DNA of 64,000 bases from Gemmatimonadota bacterium (GCA_026702745.1 JAPPBT010000065.1:124001-188000); one strand, 5' to 3'. Numbered from the stretch's first letter, positions 43,429-52,737 are shown. Numbers and translations are program-made. The notes: generated by a model from the sequence alone, not told the origin.

Positions 43429-44565
43429 ATGCATCTACATTACAGGAATTTTGCGGTGCCGCTCTGTTTTCTAGTTCTCTTTCTGGCGCGTCCTGCCTTC
43501 GCCGACCAGGTAGACGGGGCCAACCCCGTTGCCGGGACCAGACCATTAGACGGAGCCAAGCTCTATGAACAAGCCTGCTCGGCCTGTCACGGTTCGGACG
43601 GCAGGGGCCGGACAATCGAAGAACTTGGTTTCGAGCTTGAGCTTCCGGACTTTACGGACTGCGAATTTGCGTCCCGCGAACCCGATCCCGACTGGCACGC
43701 CGTGATCCATGAAGGCGGGCCGGTGCGGGCCTTCGACCGCATGATGCCTGCCTTCGGGGATGCCCTGACGGACGAGGAAATCTACGCCATCCTCGGGCAC
43801 GTCCGCACTTTCTGCACCAACGATAACTGGCCCCGCGGCGAATTCAACGTTCCGAAGCCCCTGTTTACCGAAAAGGCCTTTCCCGAAGACGAGACTGTTT
43901 TCAACCTGACGCTGGACACGGACGACAGCAAGGCCGTGATGATAGAGCCGTTATACGAAAAGCGATTCGGCCCTCGCGGCATGATCGAGGTGAAAGTTCC
44001 CTTCGGCCGACGCAATGCCGAGCGGGACGACGGTACCAACCTGGGCTTCGGAGACGTTTCCCTTGGATATAAGTATGCCCTGTACCACGCGCTGGAGCGC
44101 GGCAATGCGTTGAGTGCAGGCGGTGAAGTCATCCTGCCTACCGGCAACGAAGATGAAGGTTTCGGTTCGGGCTCCACCAAACTGGAGCCCTATCTGGCCT
44201 TCGTCCAGCTGATGCCCTGCGATGCCTTTTTCCAGGCCCAGGCGCTGGGGGAGTTTGCCGTGAGCGGTACCGCCGAGGATGAGGTAGCCGTCCGGGCGCT
44301 GATCGGCAGGACCTTCACGGAGGGTGAGTTCGGCCGGGCCTGGAGTCCCATGGTCGAGGTGCTGGCCTGGCGCGCACTGGATGCCGGTTCCGATGTCACG
44401 CTGGACCTTGTGCCACAACTGCAGGTGGCGCTCAATACGCGCCAGCACATACTTTTCAACGTAGGGGTGCGGTTACCGGTCGCCAACAGGCAGGACCGCA
44501 AGGCACAGATCGTCATGTACCTGCTCTGGGACTGGTTCGACGGAGGATTTCGCGATGGCTGGTAA
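43429..44565 (+). CDS. Cytochrome c domain fused to an outer-membrane beta-barrel
   Basis: A 378-residue protein with a signal peptide (to about residue 26, PAFAD). Residues about 35-125 are a class I cytochrome c: CSACHGSDGRG binds the heme, and a Met in FDRMMPAFGD is the likely sixth ligand. After a linker, residues about 150-378 are alternating strands (GMIEVKVPFGRR, GFGDVSLGYKYALYHALE, GNALSAGGEVILPTG, HILFNVGVRLPV) ending in a short aromatic strand, matching the PF13557-like barrels encoded just upstream. A single-heme domain fused to a barrel suggests electron transfer at the outer membrane. Its last codons overlap the next gene by 11 bases. Confidence 0.78.
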   Translation: MHLHYRNFAVPLCFLVLFLARPAFADQVDGANPVAGTRPLDGAKLYEQACSACHGSDGRGRTIEELGFELELPDFTDCEFASREPDPDWHAVIHEGGPVRAFDRMMPAFGDALTDEEIYAILGHVRTFCTNDNWPRGEFNVPKPLFTEKAFPEDETVFNLTLDTDDSKAVMIEPLYEKRFGPRGMIEVKVPFGRRNAERDDGTNLGFGDVSLGYKYALYHALERGNALSAGGEVILPTGNEDEGFGSGSTKLEPYLAFVQLMPCDAFFQAQALGEFAVSGTAEDEVAVRALIGRTFTEGEFGRAWSPMVEVLAWRALDAGSDVTLDLVPQLQVALNTRQHILFNVGVRLPVANRQDRKAQIVMYLLWDWFDGGFRDGW

Positions 44566-44637
44566 CCGGACTACGAACCGATGGTCGTCATGTACCTGTC
44601 GTGGGACGGGTTTGACGGGAGGTACTGCTTTGGCTGG
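44512..44637 (+). repeat. Duplicated 3' end of the cytochrome-barrel gene
   Basis: The last 51 bases before the stop (44512-44562) are repeated at 44587-44637 with 13 differences, in the same frame, encoding VMYLLWDWFDGGFRDGW and VMYLSWDGFDGRYCFGW. The second copy lies inside the nominal N-terminus of the next gene, but out of that gene's frame. Confidence 0.8.
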
Positions 44638-46351
44638 CAGCTCCGCGAGCAGGCTTCAGAACAGGCCGTGGGCGTACAGCACGCAGGCGCGGCTCGGTCT
44701 CGTCTGGCTAACGTTCGCATGGCTGGCATTCGCCTGGATGGCGTTCGTCGGGTTCGCGTGTGCGTCCGTTGACGCGCAATCAGTCGACGAGCAATCAGTC
44801 GACGCGCAAACGGTGGACCACAGCACCTTCGCCACTTCGGATCAATGCATCGCCTGCCACAGCAATATCGTCGACGCGGACGGGCAGATCGTGTCCATCA
44901 GCCATGTCTGGCGCGGATCCATGATGGCGCATTCCGCCCGGGACCCCTACTGGCAGGCATCCGTGCGGCGTGAGGTCACCGACCATCCGGGCGCGCGGGC
45001 CGAGATCGAGGATACCTGCTCGACCTGCCATATGCCCATGGCCCGTGTGGTAGCTCGGGAGAACGGTGGACTCGGGGAGGTGTTTGCGCACCTCGAAGCG
45101 GCCCGGCGGGGCGAGGAAAGTGCGCTGCTCGCCATGGACGGAGTGTCCTGCACCACCTGCCACCAGATACAGCCCGATAATTTCGGCGATGAATCAAGCT
45201 TCGACGGAAACTTCGTGGTTCGGACGGAATCCGGCGTCGACCCGCGGATTTTCGGACCGTTTGAGGTGGACGACGGGTTGACCCGGGTCATGCAGTCGGC
45301 CACGGGTTTCCTCCCGGACAGTTCCGTCCACGTCCAGCAGTCCGAGCTCTGCGCCACGTGCCACACCCTGTTCACGACGAGTCTGGACGCCGAGGGCCGG
45401 GAAGTGGCCCGTTTCCCGGAACAGACGCCCTACCTGGAGTGGAGGCACAGCGCCTTCGCGGAATCGGAAAGCTGCCAGTCCTGCCATATGCCGGAGATCG
45501 CATCGGCGCCCATCTCCTCGGTGCTCGGAGAATACCGGGAGGGTGTCTCGCAGCATGTGTTCCGCGGCGGCAACGAGTTCATGCTGCGTATTCTGGACAA
45601 ATACCGCGATGAACTGCTCGTGACTGCACCGTCCAGCGATCTTCAGCGCGCCGCCGAAGCGACCCTGGAAAACCTGGAGACCGCCACCGCCCGGCTGGAG
45701 GTGCTGGCCGTGTCCCGCGATGAGGACCACGTTTCTATCGATATCGAGGTGACGAACCTGGCGGGTCACAAGCTGCCGACGGCCTACCCGTCTAGAAGGG
45801 CCTGGATCCACCTCGAGGTGCACGATGACGGCGGGAACCAGGTGTTTGAATCCGGCGCCATGCATCCCGACGGAAGCATCGAGGGCAACGACAACGACGC
45901 GGACGGGTCCCGTTACGAGCCGCACTACCTGGTGATCGAAGATCCGGGCCAGGTACAGATCTATGAACCGATTATAGCGGACGGGACGGGAAACGTAACC
46001 ACCGGCCTGCTAACGGCCGTCACCTACGCCAAGGACAACCGGCTGCTTCCCGATGGTTTTGACCGGGAGACGGCCGAGGCCGCCATCATGGTGCACGGCC
46101 AGGCGGGGGAAGACGCGGATTTCCAGGCCGGAAGCGACAGGATCACGTACCGGGTCGAGGTCCCGGCCGGCGTGCAGCGCGTCGATGTCCGGGTGCGGCT
46201 CATGTTCCAGACGATCGGCTTCCGGTGGGCGCAGAACCTCGCCCCCTACGATGCCCATGAAACGCAGCGCTTCGTCTCCTACTACAACGAAAACGCCTCG
46301 ACCTCGGCCGTCGTGCTCGCCGAGGCCAACCACCGCCAGGACCTGCCGTAG
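44555..46351 (+). CDS. Five-heme cytochrome c
   Basis: Five heme-binding motifs are visible in order: CIACH, CSTCH, CTTCH, CATCH and CQSCH, all in the first 320 residues, resembling the cytochrome c554/multiheme fold. The C-terminal 270 residues have LEVLAVSRDEDHVSIDIEVT, GHKLPTAYPSRRAWIHLEV and a later beta-rich part, probably an Ig-like sandwich. The nominal ATG overlaps the upstream stop, but its first 28 codons re-read duplicated tail DNA, so the real start may be TTG 44627 or nearby, just before the signal segment LVWLTFAWLAFAWMAFVGF. A short repeat (SVDAQSVDEQSVDAQTVD, about 44764-44817) follows the signal. Probably periplasmic or outer-membrane electron carrier, coupled to the preceding cytochrome. 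Confidence 0.88.
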   Translation: MAGNRTTNRWSSCTCRGTGLTGGTALAGSSASRLQNRPWAYSTQARLGLVWLTFAWLAFAWMAFVGFACASVDAQSVDEQSVDAQTVDHSTFATSDQCIACHSNIVDADGQIVSISHVWRGSMMAHSARDPYWQASVRREVTDHPGARAEIEDTCSTCHMPMARVVARENGGLGEVFAHLEAARRGEESALLAMDGVSCTTCHQIQPDNFGDESSFDGNFVVRTESGVDPRIFGPFEVDDGLTRVMQSATGFLPDSSVHVQQSELCATCHTLFTTSLDAEGREVARFPEQTPYLEWRHSAFAESESCQSCHMPEIASAPISSVLGEYREGVSQHVFRGGNEFMLRILDKYRDELLVTAPSSDLQRAAEATLENLETATARLEVLAVSRDEDHVSIDIEVTNLAGHKLPTAYPSRRAWIHLEVHDDGGNQVFESGAMHPDGSIEGNDNDADGSRYEPHYLVIEDPGQVQIYEPIIADGTGNVTTGLLTAVTYAKDNRLLPDGFDRETAEAAIMVHGQAGEDADFQAGSDRITYRVEVPAGVQRVDVRVRLMFQTIGFRWAQNLAPYDAHETQRFVSYYNENASTSAVVLAEANHRQDLP

Positions 46352-46389
46352 GTTCCGTCGAGGCCATCCACCGCCTGGCCCCGCCCTGG
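46322..46389 (+). repeat. Duplicated 3' end of the five-heme cytochrome gene
   Basis: The final 30 bases including the stop (46322-46351) recur at 46360-46389 at about 80 percent identity; GAGGCCA and CCACCGCC blocks are shared. The copy lies in the spacer before the convergent PHP gene. Confidence 0.6.
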
Positions 46390-46392
46390 CTT

Positions 46393-47346
46393 CTACCGCC
46401 CGACGCTCTCCAGGTCCATCGGGTTCGACCACGCCTTCGTGCCGTCCGGCGCGATGATCTCGAATCGGACCCAGCGCGCGTTAGGCCGTAGGGTAAACGT
46501 GGCCTCTTCGAAGGTACTGCCGTCCTTTGGCCGGTGCTCCGTTCCGTAGGAATCGAACACGGCAATGATGCGCTGTGCCTCGGAGCACCGTATACTCGCC
46601 TCCACGATAGGGTTCCCGTCTCCCCGATCATCGATCCGGTGAAGCTGGATATCCCGGATCTCTGGTCCCGAGCTCACGTAGGCGCAGCCCCGTTCCAGCG
46701 CGTCGATGATCGCTTCTGCCGAGCGTTCCCTGACCTTCACCATGTTCCAGCCCCCGTAGGTGTCCTTATTGTCCGTTTCGAGGGCGTGGGAATCGTCGTT
46801 GGACAGGGCCGGTATCGTGCGGCCCAGGAGGTCCATCCAGTCGTCCCAGTGCACGGAAGACTCCCCCCGTCCGGCGCAGCGGCAGGTGGTATTGAAAACC
46901 TCGATACCGGCCAGGCCGTCCAGGGGAAGAGTATCCCGGAGGATGTTGACCGAACTCCAGTGGGGATGGGCAAGCCAGATCGAGCCGCCCTGCCGCCTGA
47001 CTTCATCGATCACGTGCTGCGGCGGCATGCGCTTCGAGTCCATGTCCTCGTCGATGTTGTACGCAAGGAAATGGTGGGTCTGGCCTCCGAAGGGGTTTTC
47101 CGGATGGATCTCCGCGCCCTGTACCAGCACGAAATCGTCCGGCGCGCTTACCGTATCGATCCGGGTGATCGTGTAGTGATCGGAGATACAGAGGAAGTCG
47201 TATCCCTGGTTGACGTAACCGTCCAGCCGCTCCTGGGGGGACGGCTTTCCGTCGGAATTGGTGGTATGGGAATGGAGGTTGCCCTTGAGCCAGAAGTACC
47301 CGTCGTCATCGATGTCGAAGGGGCTGATCAGCCCGTCGCTCGCCAT
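46393..47346 (-). CDS. PHP-domain metal phosphoesterase
   Basis: A 317-residue protein with PHP motifs: GNLHSHTTNSDG (motif I, paired His), CISDHYTI (motif II), GAEIHPEN, WLAHPHW and NDDSHALE, the residues that bind a trinuclear metal site. The C-terminal 80 residues (from about residue 235) are a small beta domain. No signal peptide. PHP proteins hydrolyse phosphoesters, for example in nucleotide or sugar phosphates; the substrate is not evident. The gene is downstream of the Tat-exported phosphoesterase on the same strand. GGAG precedes the ATG. Confidence 0.87.
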   Translation of the reverse strand: MASDGLISPFDIDDDGYFWLKGNLHSHTTNSDGKPSPQERLDGYVNQGYDFLCISDHYTITRIDTVSAPDDFVLVQGAEIHPENPFGGQTHHFLAYNIDEDMDSKRMPPQHVIDEVRRQGGSIWLAHPHWSSVNILRDTLPLDGLAGIEVFNTTCRCAGRGESSVHWDDWMDLLGRTIPALSNDDSHALETDNKDTYGGWNMVKVRERSAEAIIDALERGCAYVSSGPEIRDIQLHRIDDRGDGNPIVEASIRCSEAQRIIAVFDSYGTEHRPKDGSTFEEATFTLRPNARWVRFEIIAPDGTKAWSNPMDLESVGR

Positions 47347-47438
47347 GGTGCTCTCCCCGTGGTCTGGCGGTGAAATGGTGTTGTACCGTCGTGAATGGAT
47401 ACGCTGCTTATAGCCTGGCCACGCGCGTCAGCCCGGCT

Positions 47439-49037
47439 TTAGCCCAGTTCTTCAGTGTACGTCCTGCCGAAGCGGTCCGTGGCCTCGACCACCACCTTCC
47501 CGGCGTCCGGTGACACGGGCGCGTAGAACAGGTGATTCGTGGGGACCGGATCCACCCAGGGACGGCGTTCGGGCAGGTCGGCCCCCCGGTGGATGGACTC
47601 CGAAAGCGGATCGGTGCCCGGCCGGCGAGCCATGGCGCCTCTCCGCATGCCGTCTTCGTACCAGACAACTTGCCAATCGGGCTCCCAGTCCCAGACGTTC
47701 GCCACGATCTCGTTCGGCGCCCCCGGATCGGCGCCGCGGAGATAGACCCGCATCTGGTGGTCTTCACCCAGCCCCGTGGACTTGTAGCGCCATCGGATAT
47801 CCGAACCGTCGACCTCGTAGACGCCGTACCCGCTGGGCGTCCCGTCCCAGCAGATGGGGCCGCTCCACCAGGCGCCGCAGACCGTGCCCTGGACGATCTC
47901 GTGCAACCCGCCTTCGAAGATGTGCTCGTGTTCGTGCACGTGGCCGGAAAAAACGTGGGCCCGGTAGGGCTCGAGCAGTTGGTACATGCGCTCGCGGTTC
48001 ACGGTCGTGGACGAAATGGACGGACTGCCGTCACCGGTTCGGATGTGTCGCGTGGTGTACTGGGGGATGTGGTTGAACACCGCCACGGTCCTTCCGGCTT
48101 CCACCAGCGCAAGGTCCTGGGCGAGCCAGTTGAGCTGATCGTCGGTCACGTAACCGATGTAGCCCTGACCGTGCCAGAACACGTTGTCCAGCACGATGTA
48201 GTGGACTTCTCCCCGGTCGAAGGAATAGTAGTTGGGGCCGAAATGGCGGCAGAACGTGCGAATGGATCCGTCGTCGGTCGGACCGAAGTCCAGGTCGTGG
48301 TTGCCTACGACCTGGAAGAAAGGCATGCCCATTTGACCCACGCCCCGTTCGTATTCGGGGTACAGGGTCAGGTCGTCGAACATGATATCCCCGCAGCCCA
48401 CGCCGAACAGCCGGCGGCCGGACAGCGCGGTGGCGGTCTCCTGCACGTCGGGGACCGTCTCCGCGTGGAAGAGGCCCATTTCGTAGGCATCCTGGGTCTG
48501 GGGGTCGGACAGGACCAGGAATCCGTGATGTTCATCCGATCCGTCCAGGGCCGCGAGTTCGAAGCGCGCGGCCATCTCCCCCGACTCGTCCGCCGTGATT
48601 GGCCGGTAGAAGGAGGCCGTGCCGCTTGGGTTCTGCGCTATGGCGTATCCATCGGGCGTGGAGATCGAAACGAAAGATTGAAGCGTATTTGAAACGAGTT
48701 CGAACCGTCCGTCCGCGTCTGTTGCCGTGACCGTCAACCCGTCCGTGACCGCGACTCCGGCCAGACTCGCGCGGCCGGCGGTGACACGTCCGGAGACACG
48801 GACCGGGCGGACCGGGCGGACCGGCTGCGCGCCGGCCGGCGCGTTACTCCCGGTCTGCGGCGCGTACGGGTCCGCAAGTATGGGAAAGGGCGCCGCCATC
48901 GCCGCGGCCGCGAAGGCCGCCTGCTTGAGAAAGGCGCGTCGGGTCAGGGCTTCCCGGTCTTTGGAACGGCTCGATGATTGGTCTGCTTCATCTAGAATCG
49001 CTTTAAGGCCGGGGTTCATCTTAAGGCTCGGGTCCAT
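47439..49037 (-). CDS. Tat-exported calcineurin-like phosphoesterase
   Basis: A 532-residue protein with a twin-arginine signal (LTRRAFLKQAAFAAAAMAAP). A short carboxypeptidase-regulatory-like beta domain (about 85-165) comes first, then the metallophosphoesterase core: LVLSDPQTQD, GVGCGDIMFDD, VVGNHDLDFG, VAVFNHIPQY and FSGHVHEHEHIF. These supply metal ligands D, H, D, N, H, and GHxH. The first motif has DPQ in place of the usual DxH, an acceptable variation in this family. The last 130 residues are beta-rich. The domain order matches the calcineurin-like phosphoesterases with N- and C-terminal add-ons found in many FCB bacteria. Start ATG 49037 follows AGAAAGGAAG. Confidence 0.87.
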   Translation of the reverse strand: MDPSLKMNPGLKAILDEADQSSSRSKDREALTRRAFLKQAAFAAAAMAAPFPILADPYAPQTGSNAPAGAQPVRPVRPVRVSGRVTAGRASLAGVAVTDGLTVTATDADGRFELVSNTLQSFVSISTPDGYAIAQNPSGTASFYRPITADESGEMAARFELAALDGSDEHHGFLVLSDPQTQDAYEMGLFHAETVPDVQETATALSGRRLFGVGCGDIMFDDLTLYPEYERGVGQMGMPFFQVVGNHDLDFGPTDDGSIRTFCRHFGPNYYSFDRGEVHYIVLDNVFWHGQGYIGYVTDDQLNWLAQDLALVEAGRTVAVFNHIPQYTTRHIRTGDGSPSISSTTVNRERMYQLLEPYRAHVFSGHVHEHEHIFEGGLHEIVQGTVCGAWWSGPICWDGTPSGYGVYEVDGSDIRWRYKSTGLGEDHQMRVYLRGADPGAPNEIVANVWDWEPDWQVVWYEDGMRRGAMARRPGTDPLSESIHRGADLPERRPWVDPVPTNHLFYAPVSPDAGKVVVEATDRFGRTYTEELG

Positions 49038-49149
49038 CGGATGGCTTCCTTTCTGGCCGCCGGATCAGGATCCGGATAAGATGCGAATGGCCGGTGGACC
49101 ATCCACATCGAGACATGGGGAAGGTATGGGATAATTATACAAAGTCGAC

Positions 49150-49169
49150 ACCTGTTGAAACAGGTTTTT
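49150..49169 (+). terminator. Short hairpin with T-run in divergent spacer
   Basis: ACCTGT and ACAGGT pair around the loop TGAA and are followed by four to five T. The element lies in the 266-base divergent spacer, so it may be a leader hairpin for the Nramp-fold gene. A TATAAT-like box is present on the minus strand nearby. Confidence 0.3.
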
Positions 49170-49303
49170 GTGAACGAAATACTATAGGTTACGCCGGCTC
49201 CACGCTCCGGTCTTCAATGCCGTTGCGCAAAACGGTCCGCCCATGGCTCATCCCGGCATTAATGCTTGATGTGACGGCTTCGTGATCATATCATTTCTTT
49301 TCC

Positions 49304-50788
49304 ATGAACGAAGCCCCGAAAGGTCCCGATTCCTCCGAATTCCTGTCCATTCCCGAACCTGCCGGCGTCTACGCGGAACCGTGGTCCTGGAGGAAGTTCA
49401 GGCGCATGCTCGGGTTCTTCGGACCCGCCGCGCTGGTGGCGTCCATGGCCGTGGGCGCGGGAGAGACCATTCTGGTTACGGGCGTAGGCGCCTGGGCGGA
49501 ATACGGCCTGCTCTGGCTCATCCTGCTGAGCGTGCTGGTCAAGGGCGTCGCCGTAACGTACCTGCTGGGCCGATTCACGGCGGTGAGCGGCCAGCCCTTT
49601 GGCCGGATGCTGGCGAAGCTGCCGGGTCCCCGCGGCTGGTTTATCCTGACGCTTTTAACCATTGAGCTGCTCGCCCTGAGCATCGCCCTGACGGCGGTCG
49701 CCAAACCCTGCGGCAATCTCGTCGTACACATTTTCTCGGATTCGCTGCCGGCCGGACCGACCGATACGTTCTGGGCGAACCTGGTCACGACCGGATTCCT
49801 GGGCCTGGCCATCGGGTTGAGCCTGCTGACGTCCTACGAGTTCCTGGAAAAACAGCAGATCATCATCTGCGGCGTCCTGGTCTCCGGCACCATCCTGGCC
49901 ACCGTGATCGTCTGGCCGAGTCTGGGCGGCGTCCTCATCGGAACGCTGTCCATCGGAAACCTGCCCACCGCCCCGGACTGGGCGCCTTCCGCGGCAAGAA
50001 ACGACTACTTCCTGAACCTGGTCACCGTCTTCGGCTATGTTGGGGGCACACTGAGCACCTACCTGGCCTATTCCGGGTGGGTGGCGCAGCGGGGCTGGGG
50101 CCTGACGAATCATGCCGGGATGGAGCGGCTCGGCAGCCGGATCGACCACACACTGAAAATCATCTATCTGAAGGATGATCCGTCGGAGGCGCGGCGCATG
50201 CGCGTACTGCTCTCGCCGCTCAAGTGGGACGTGTCCATGGGCGCGCTCGTGCTCTTCATCGTCACGGCCGCCTTCATGATCGCCGGTGCAGTCGTGCTCT
50301 ACCCGCGGCAGACCGTCCTCCCCGGCAACGCGTGGGACCTGCTCACGAGACAGTCCTCCATCTGGGCCCAGATCCACGCCGCCCTCATCCCCGTGTACTA
50401 CGTGGCCATCCTCGCGGCCCTCTGGGGAACCCTGGCCACCATCCCGGAGGCCCTGACCCGGTTCGCCCACGAGTTCCTGACGGCCGTCTGGCCGCGGTTC
50501 AAGTCCTATTCCTATCGCAGGTTGCAGACCTGGATCGTGATCTGGTTCTTCATCTCTTCCGCCGCGGCGATCTGGAGCGACATCACCTTCGACCTGATCA
50601 CGCAGATCGTGGCGCTCCTGGCGACCAACCTGGGTGTGGGCATCGTCTGCTGCGCGGCCGTCTACCTGAATTTCAAACTGCCCCCCGCATACCGCACCCG
50701 CCCCGCCATGCTCGTTCTGGGCGTGCTCTCCACCGTGGTGCTCCTTTCGGCCTTCGTCGTCAGCGCCGCGGGCATGCTGCAGAAGTGA
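49304..50788 (+). CDS. Nramp-fold transporter lacking the usual metal motifs
   Basis: A 494-residue protein with about 11-12 membrane helices, starting RMLGFFGPAALVASMAVGAGET, the Nramp-type first helix. In classical Nramp (MntH) helix 1 has DPGN and helix 6 has MPH; both positions are different here (VGAGET and GGTLSTYLAYSG). The overall family (LeuT-like APC fold) is well supported by the helix pattern and by VTGVGAWAEYGLLWLILLSV. Transport of a divalent metal is therefore not secure. The start ATG 49304 has only a weak ribosome site. Confidence 0.8.
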   Translation: MNEAPKGPDSSEFLSIPEPAGVYAEPWSWRKFRRMLGFFGPAALVASMAVGAGETILVTGVGAWAEYGLLWLILLSVLVKGVAVTYLLGRFTAVSGQPFGRMLAKLPGPRGWFILTLLTIELLALSIALTAVAKPCGNLVVHIFSDSLPAGPTDTFWANLVTTGFLGLAIGLSLLTSYEFLEKQQIIICGVLVSGTILATVIVWPSLGGVLIGTLSIGNLPTAPDWAPSAARNDYFLNLVTVFGYVGGTLSTYLAYSGWVAQRGWGLTNHAGMERLGSRIDHTLKIIYLKDDPSEARRMRVLLSPLKWDVSMGALVLFIVTAAFMIAGAVVLYPRQTVLPGNAWDLLTRQSSIWAQIHAALIPVYYVAILAALWGTLATIPEALTRFAHEFLTAVWPRFKSYSYRRLQTWIVIWFFISSAAAIWSDITFDLITQIVALLATNLGVGIVCCAAVYLNFKLPPAYRTRPAMLVLGVLSTVVLLSAFVVSAAGMLQK

Positions 50789-50819
50789 CGGCCCGCAAGA
50801 CGACCGGTCTTCCAGACCA

Positions 50820-51038
50820 TCAGGGCTTGAGGTAGTTCAGCAGATTGATGATCAGTCCCGTCAGCACGACGATGGTCGTCAGTCCCGTACCGACCACCCA
50901 CATTTTCGTTGCGACGTGTTTCTGGGCATCTTCGAGGGCGGACAGGCGATTGTCGATCTTGTTCAGGCGTTCGACAAGGAAATCCCAACGGGATGCCGGT
51001 ACATCAAATTGATCGTCAAATTGATCTTCTCCTGACAT
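50820..51038 (-). CDS. Small coiled-coil membrane protein
   Basis: A 72-residue protein beginning MSGEDQFDDQFDVPASRW; AAGGAG sits before ATG 51038, so the longer frame to 51104 was not used. A predicted amphipathic helix (FLVERLNKIDNRLSALED) leads to one membrane span (TTIVVLTGLIINLLNYL). The layout resembles phage XhlA-type haemolysin-associated proteins, but similarity is only structural. It lies alone between an Nramp-fold gene and glyA. Confidence 0.55.
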   Translation of the reverse strand: MSGEDQFDDQFDVPASRWDFLVERLNKIDNRLSALEDAQKHVATKMWVVGTGLTTIVVLTGLIINLLNYLKP

Positions 51039-51391
51039 TTCAGCTCCTTCGCGGCTGTCGACCGCGGTCGTCGAATGAATCCGAATCCATGCCCAGCGCG
51101 GCAACGCTCTGTGTATCGTATGGCTTCAGTCGCCTAACGTCCGCGGACTGCGTTTAGTGATCGCCGTAAGACATGATGTAAAGGTTATAGTGCGGAACTA
51201 CCTGAGACTCCTCGCAAAAAACGTCTAAAAATCGACCGATATCCATGCCTCGACGTACCGCGGCATCGCCTCCCGACAGCCGTGCCGCACTGGGTTGGAC
51301 GCATCCCTTTTCGCTTGCGACTCGCGGCCGGTTTGCTTAGTATGAACCCGTAAGTCTTGGGTTTTTTTCAGGTCAGGGACGGGGGGCGAAC
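51039..51391. other. Spacer before glyA with terminator-like hairpin
   Basis: A 353-base spacer between the divergent small membrane protein and glyA. Nothing is coded that I can support. AACCC (51345-51349) and GGGTT (51359-51363) with a T-run to 51368 form a terminator-like hairpin 23 bases before the glyA start, which could attenuate glyA. I saw no glycine-riboswitch core. Confidence 0.3.
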
Positions 51392-52681
51392 ATGCAGGAC
51401 TTTTCCGCCGTACGGCAACGAGACGAGGAGTTGTACGGCCTGCTGGTGGCCGAGCGTGAACGCCAGCGGGACGGGATCGAACTCATCCCTTCGGAGAACT
51501 ACGTCTCGCCGGCCATCCTGGAAGCCATGGGGTCCGTGCTGACCAACAAGTACTCCGAAGGGTACCCGGGCAAGCGCTACTACGGCGGGCAGCAGTACAT
51601 CGACAAGATCGAGAACCTGGCCCGCAGGCGGGCGAAGGAACTCTTCGGCGCCGAGCACGTCAACGCGCAGTGCTACTCGGGCAGCCCGGCCAATACCGCG
51701 GTCATGTTCGGCCTGCTGGACTACGGCGACACGATCATGGGCATGAAGCTCGACCAGGGCGGCCACCTGACCCACGGGCTGCACGTCAACTACTCCGGCA
51801 AGTCCTATAACGTGGTCTCCTACGGGGTGCAAAGGGAAACGGGCCGCATCGACATGGACGAGGTCCGCGACCTGGCCCTCGAGCACCGGCCGAAGCTGAT
51901 TATCTCCGGGGCCACGGCCTACCCGCGGCAGTTCGACTTCCAGGCGTTCAAGGCCATCTCCGACGAGGTCGGGGCCGTACCCATGGCCGACATCTCCCAT
52001 ATCTCGGGTCTTATCGTGGGGGGCGTCCACCCGAGTCCGCTGCCCTTCACGGACGTCGTCACCACGACCACCCACAAGACGCTGCGGGGTCCGCGCAGCG
52101 CGATCATCATGTGTCACAAGAAATACGCGAAGGACATCGACCGGGCCGTGTTCCCCGGGCTGCAGGGCGGTCCCCACGATCATATCACGGCGGCCAAGGC
52201 GCTGACCTTCAAGGAGGCCATGAGGCCGGAGTTCAAGGATTATGCGCGTCAGATAGTGGACAACGCGAAGGCCCTGGCCGAAGCACTGCTCGGACACGGA
52301 TTCGATCTCGTTTCCGGCGGGACCGACAACCACCTCGTATTGGTGGACCTGACCAACAAGGGCATCATCGGCAAAGACGCCGAAACCGCTCTCGACAAGG
52401 CCGGGCTGACCGTGAACAAGAACACGGTGCCCTTCGACACACGGTCACCCTTCAGCCCGAGCGGGATCCGCATCGGCACGCCCGCGGCCACGACGCGCGG
52501 GATGAAGGAACTCGAGATGAAGCAGATCGCCGGCTGGATCGACACGGCGATCGAGCACCACGGAGACGACGAAAGACTCTCGTCGATCCATGATGAGGTC
52601 AGGGAACTCTGTGCCGGTTTCCCCGTCCCCGGGATTTCCACCTCCGGGGCGGCGCTCATGCAGGAGATCGGCAAGGGCTAG
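51392..52681 (+). CDS. glyA: Serine hydroxymethyltransferase
   Basis: A 429-residue PLP enzyme of fold type I that interconverts serine and glycine with tetrahydrofolate. Family motifs are [53 protein letters not shown], and [15 protein letters not shown], which holds the Schiff-base Lys. Normal length. The serine supply enzyme serA is 16 kb away. ATG 51392 follows a G-rich ribosome site. A three-unit 21-bp repeat begins at its stop codon. Confidence 0.97.
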   Translation: MQDFSAVRQRDEELYGLLVAERERQRDGIELIPSENYVSPAILEAMGSVLTNKYSEGYPGKRYYGGQQYIDKIENLARRRAKELFGAEHVNAQCYSGSPANTAVMFGLLDYGDTIMGMKLDQGGHLTHGLHVNYSGKSYNVVSYGVQRETGRIDMDEVRDLALEHRPKLIISGATAYPRQFDFQAFKAISDEVGAVPMADISHISGLIVGGVHPSPLPFTDVVTTTTHKTLRGPRSAIIMCHKKYAKDIDRAVFPGLQGGPHDHITAAKALTFKEAMRPEFKDYARQIVDNAKALAEALLGHGFDLVSGGTDNHLVLVDLTNKGIIGKDAETALDKAGLTVNKNTVPFDTRSPFSPSGIRIGTPAATTRGMKELEMKQIAGWIDTAIEHHGDDERLSSIHDEVRELCAGFPVPGISTSGAALMQEIGKG

Positions 52682-52737
52682 CGCCCGGTTGGCATCGGTT
52701 AGCGCCTGGTTGGCACCGGTTAGAGCCCGGTTGGCCG
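52676..52737 (+). repeat. 21-bp tandem repeat spanning the glyA stop
   Basis: Three units of the form GGTTAGCGCCYGGTTGGCAYC run from 52676. The glyA stop TAG lies inside the first unit, and each later unit carries another TAG. Confidence 0.8.

Noticed and set aside
51039-51391. Glycine riboswitch upstream of glyA
   Set aside because: I could not find the paired aptamer core; only a short terminator-like hairpin is visible.
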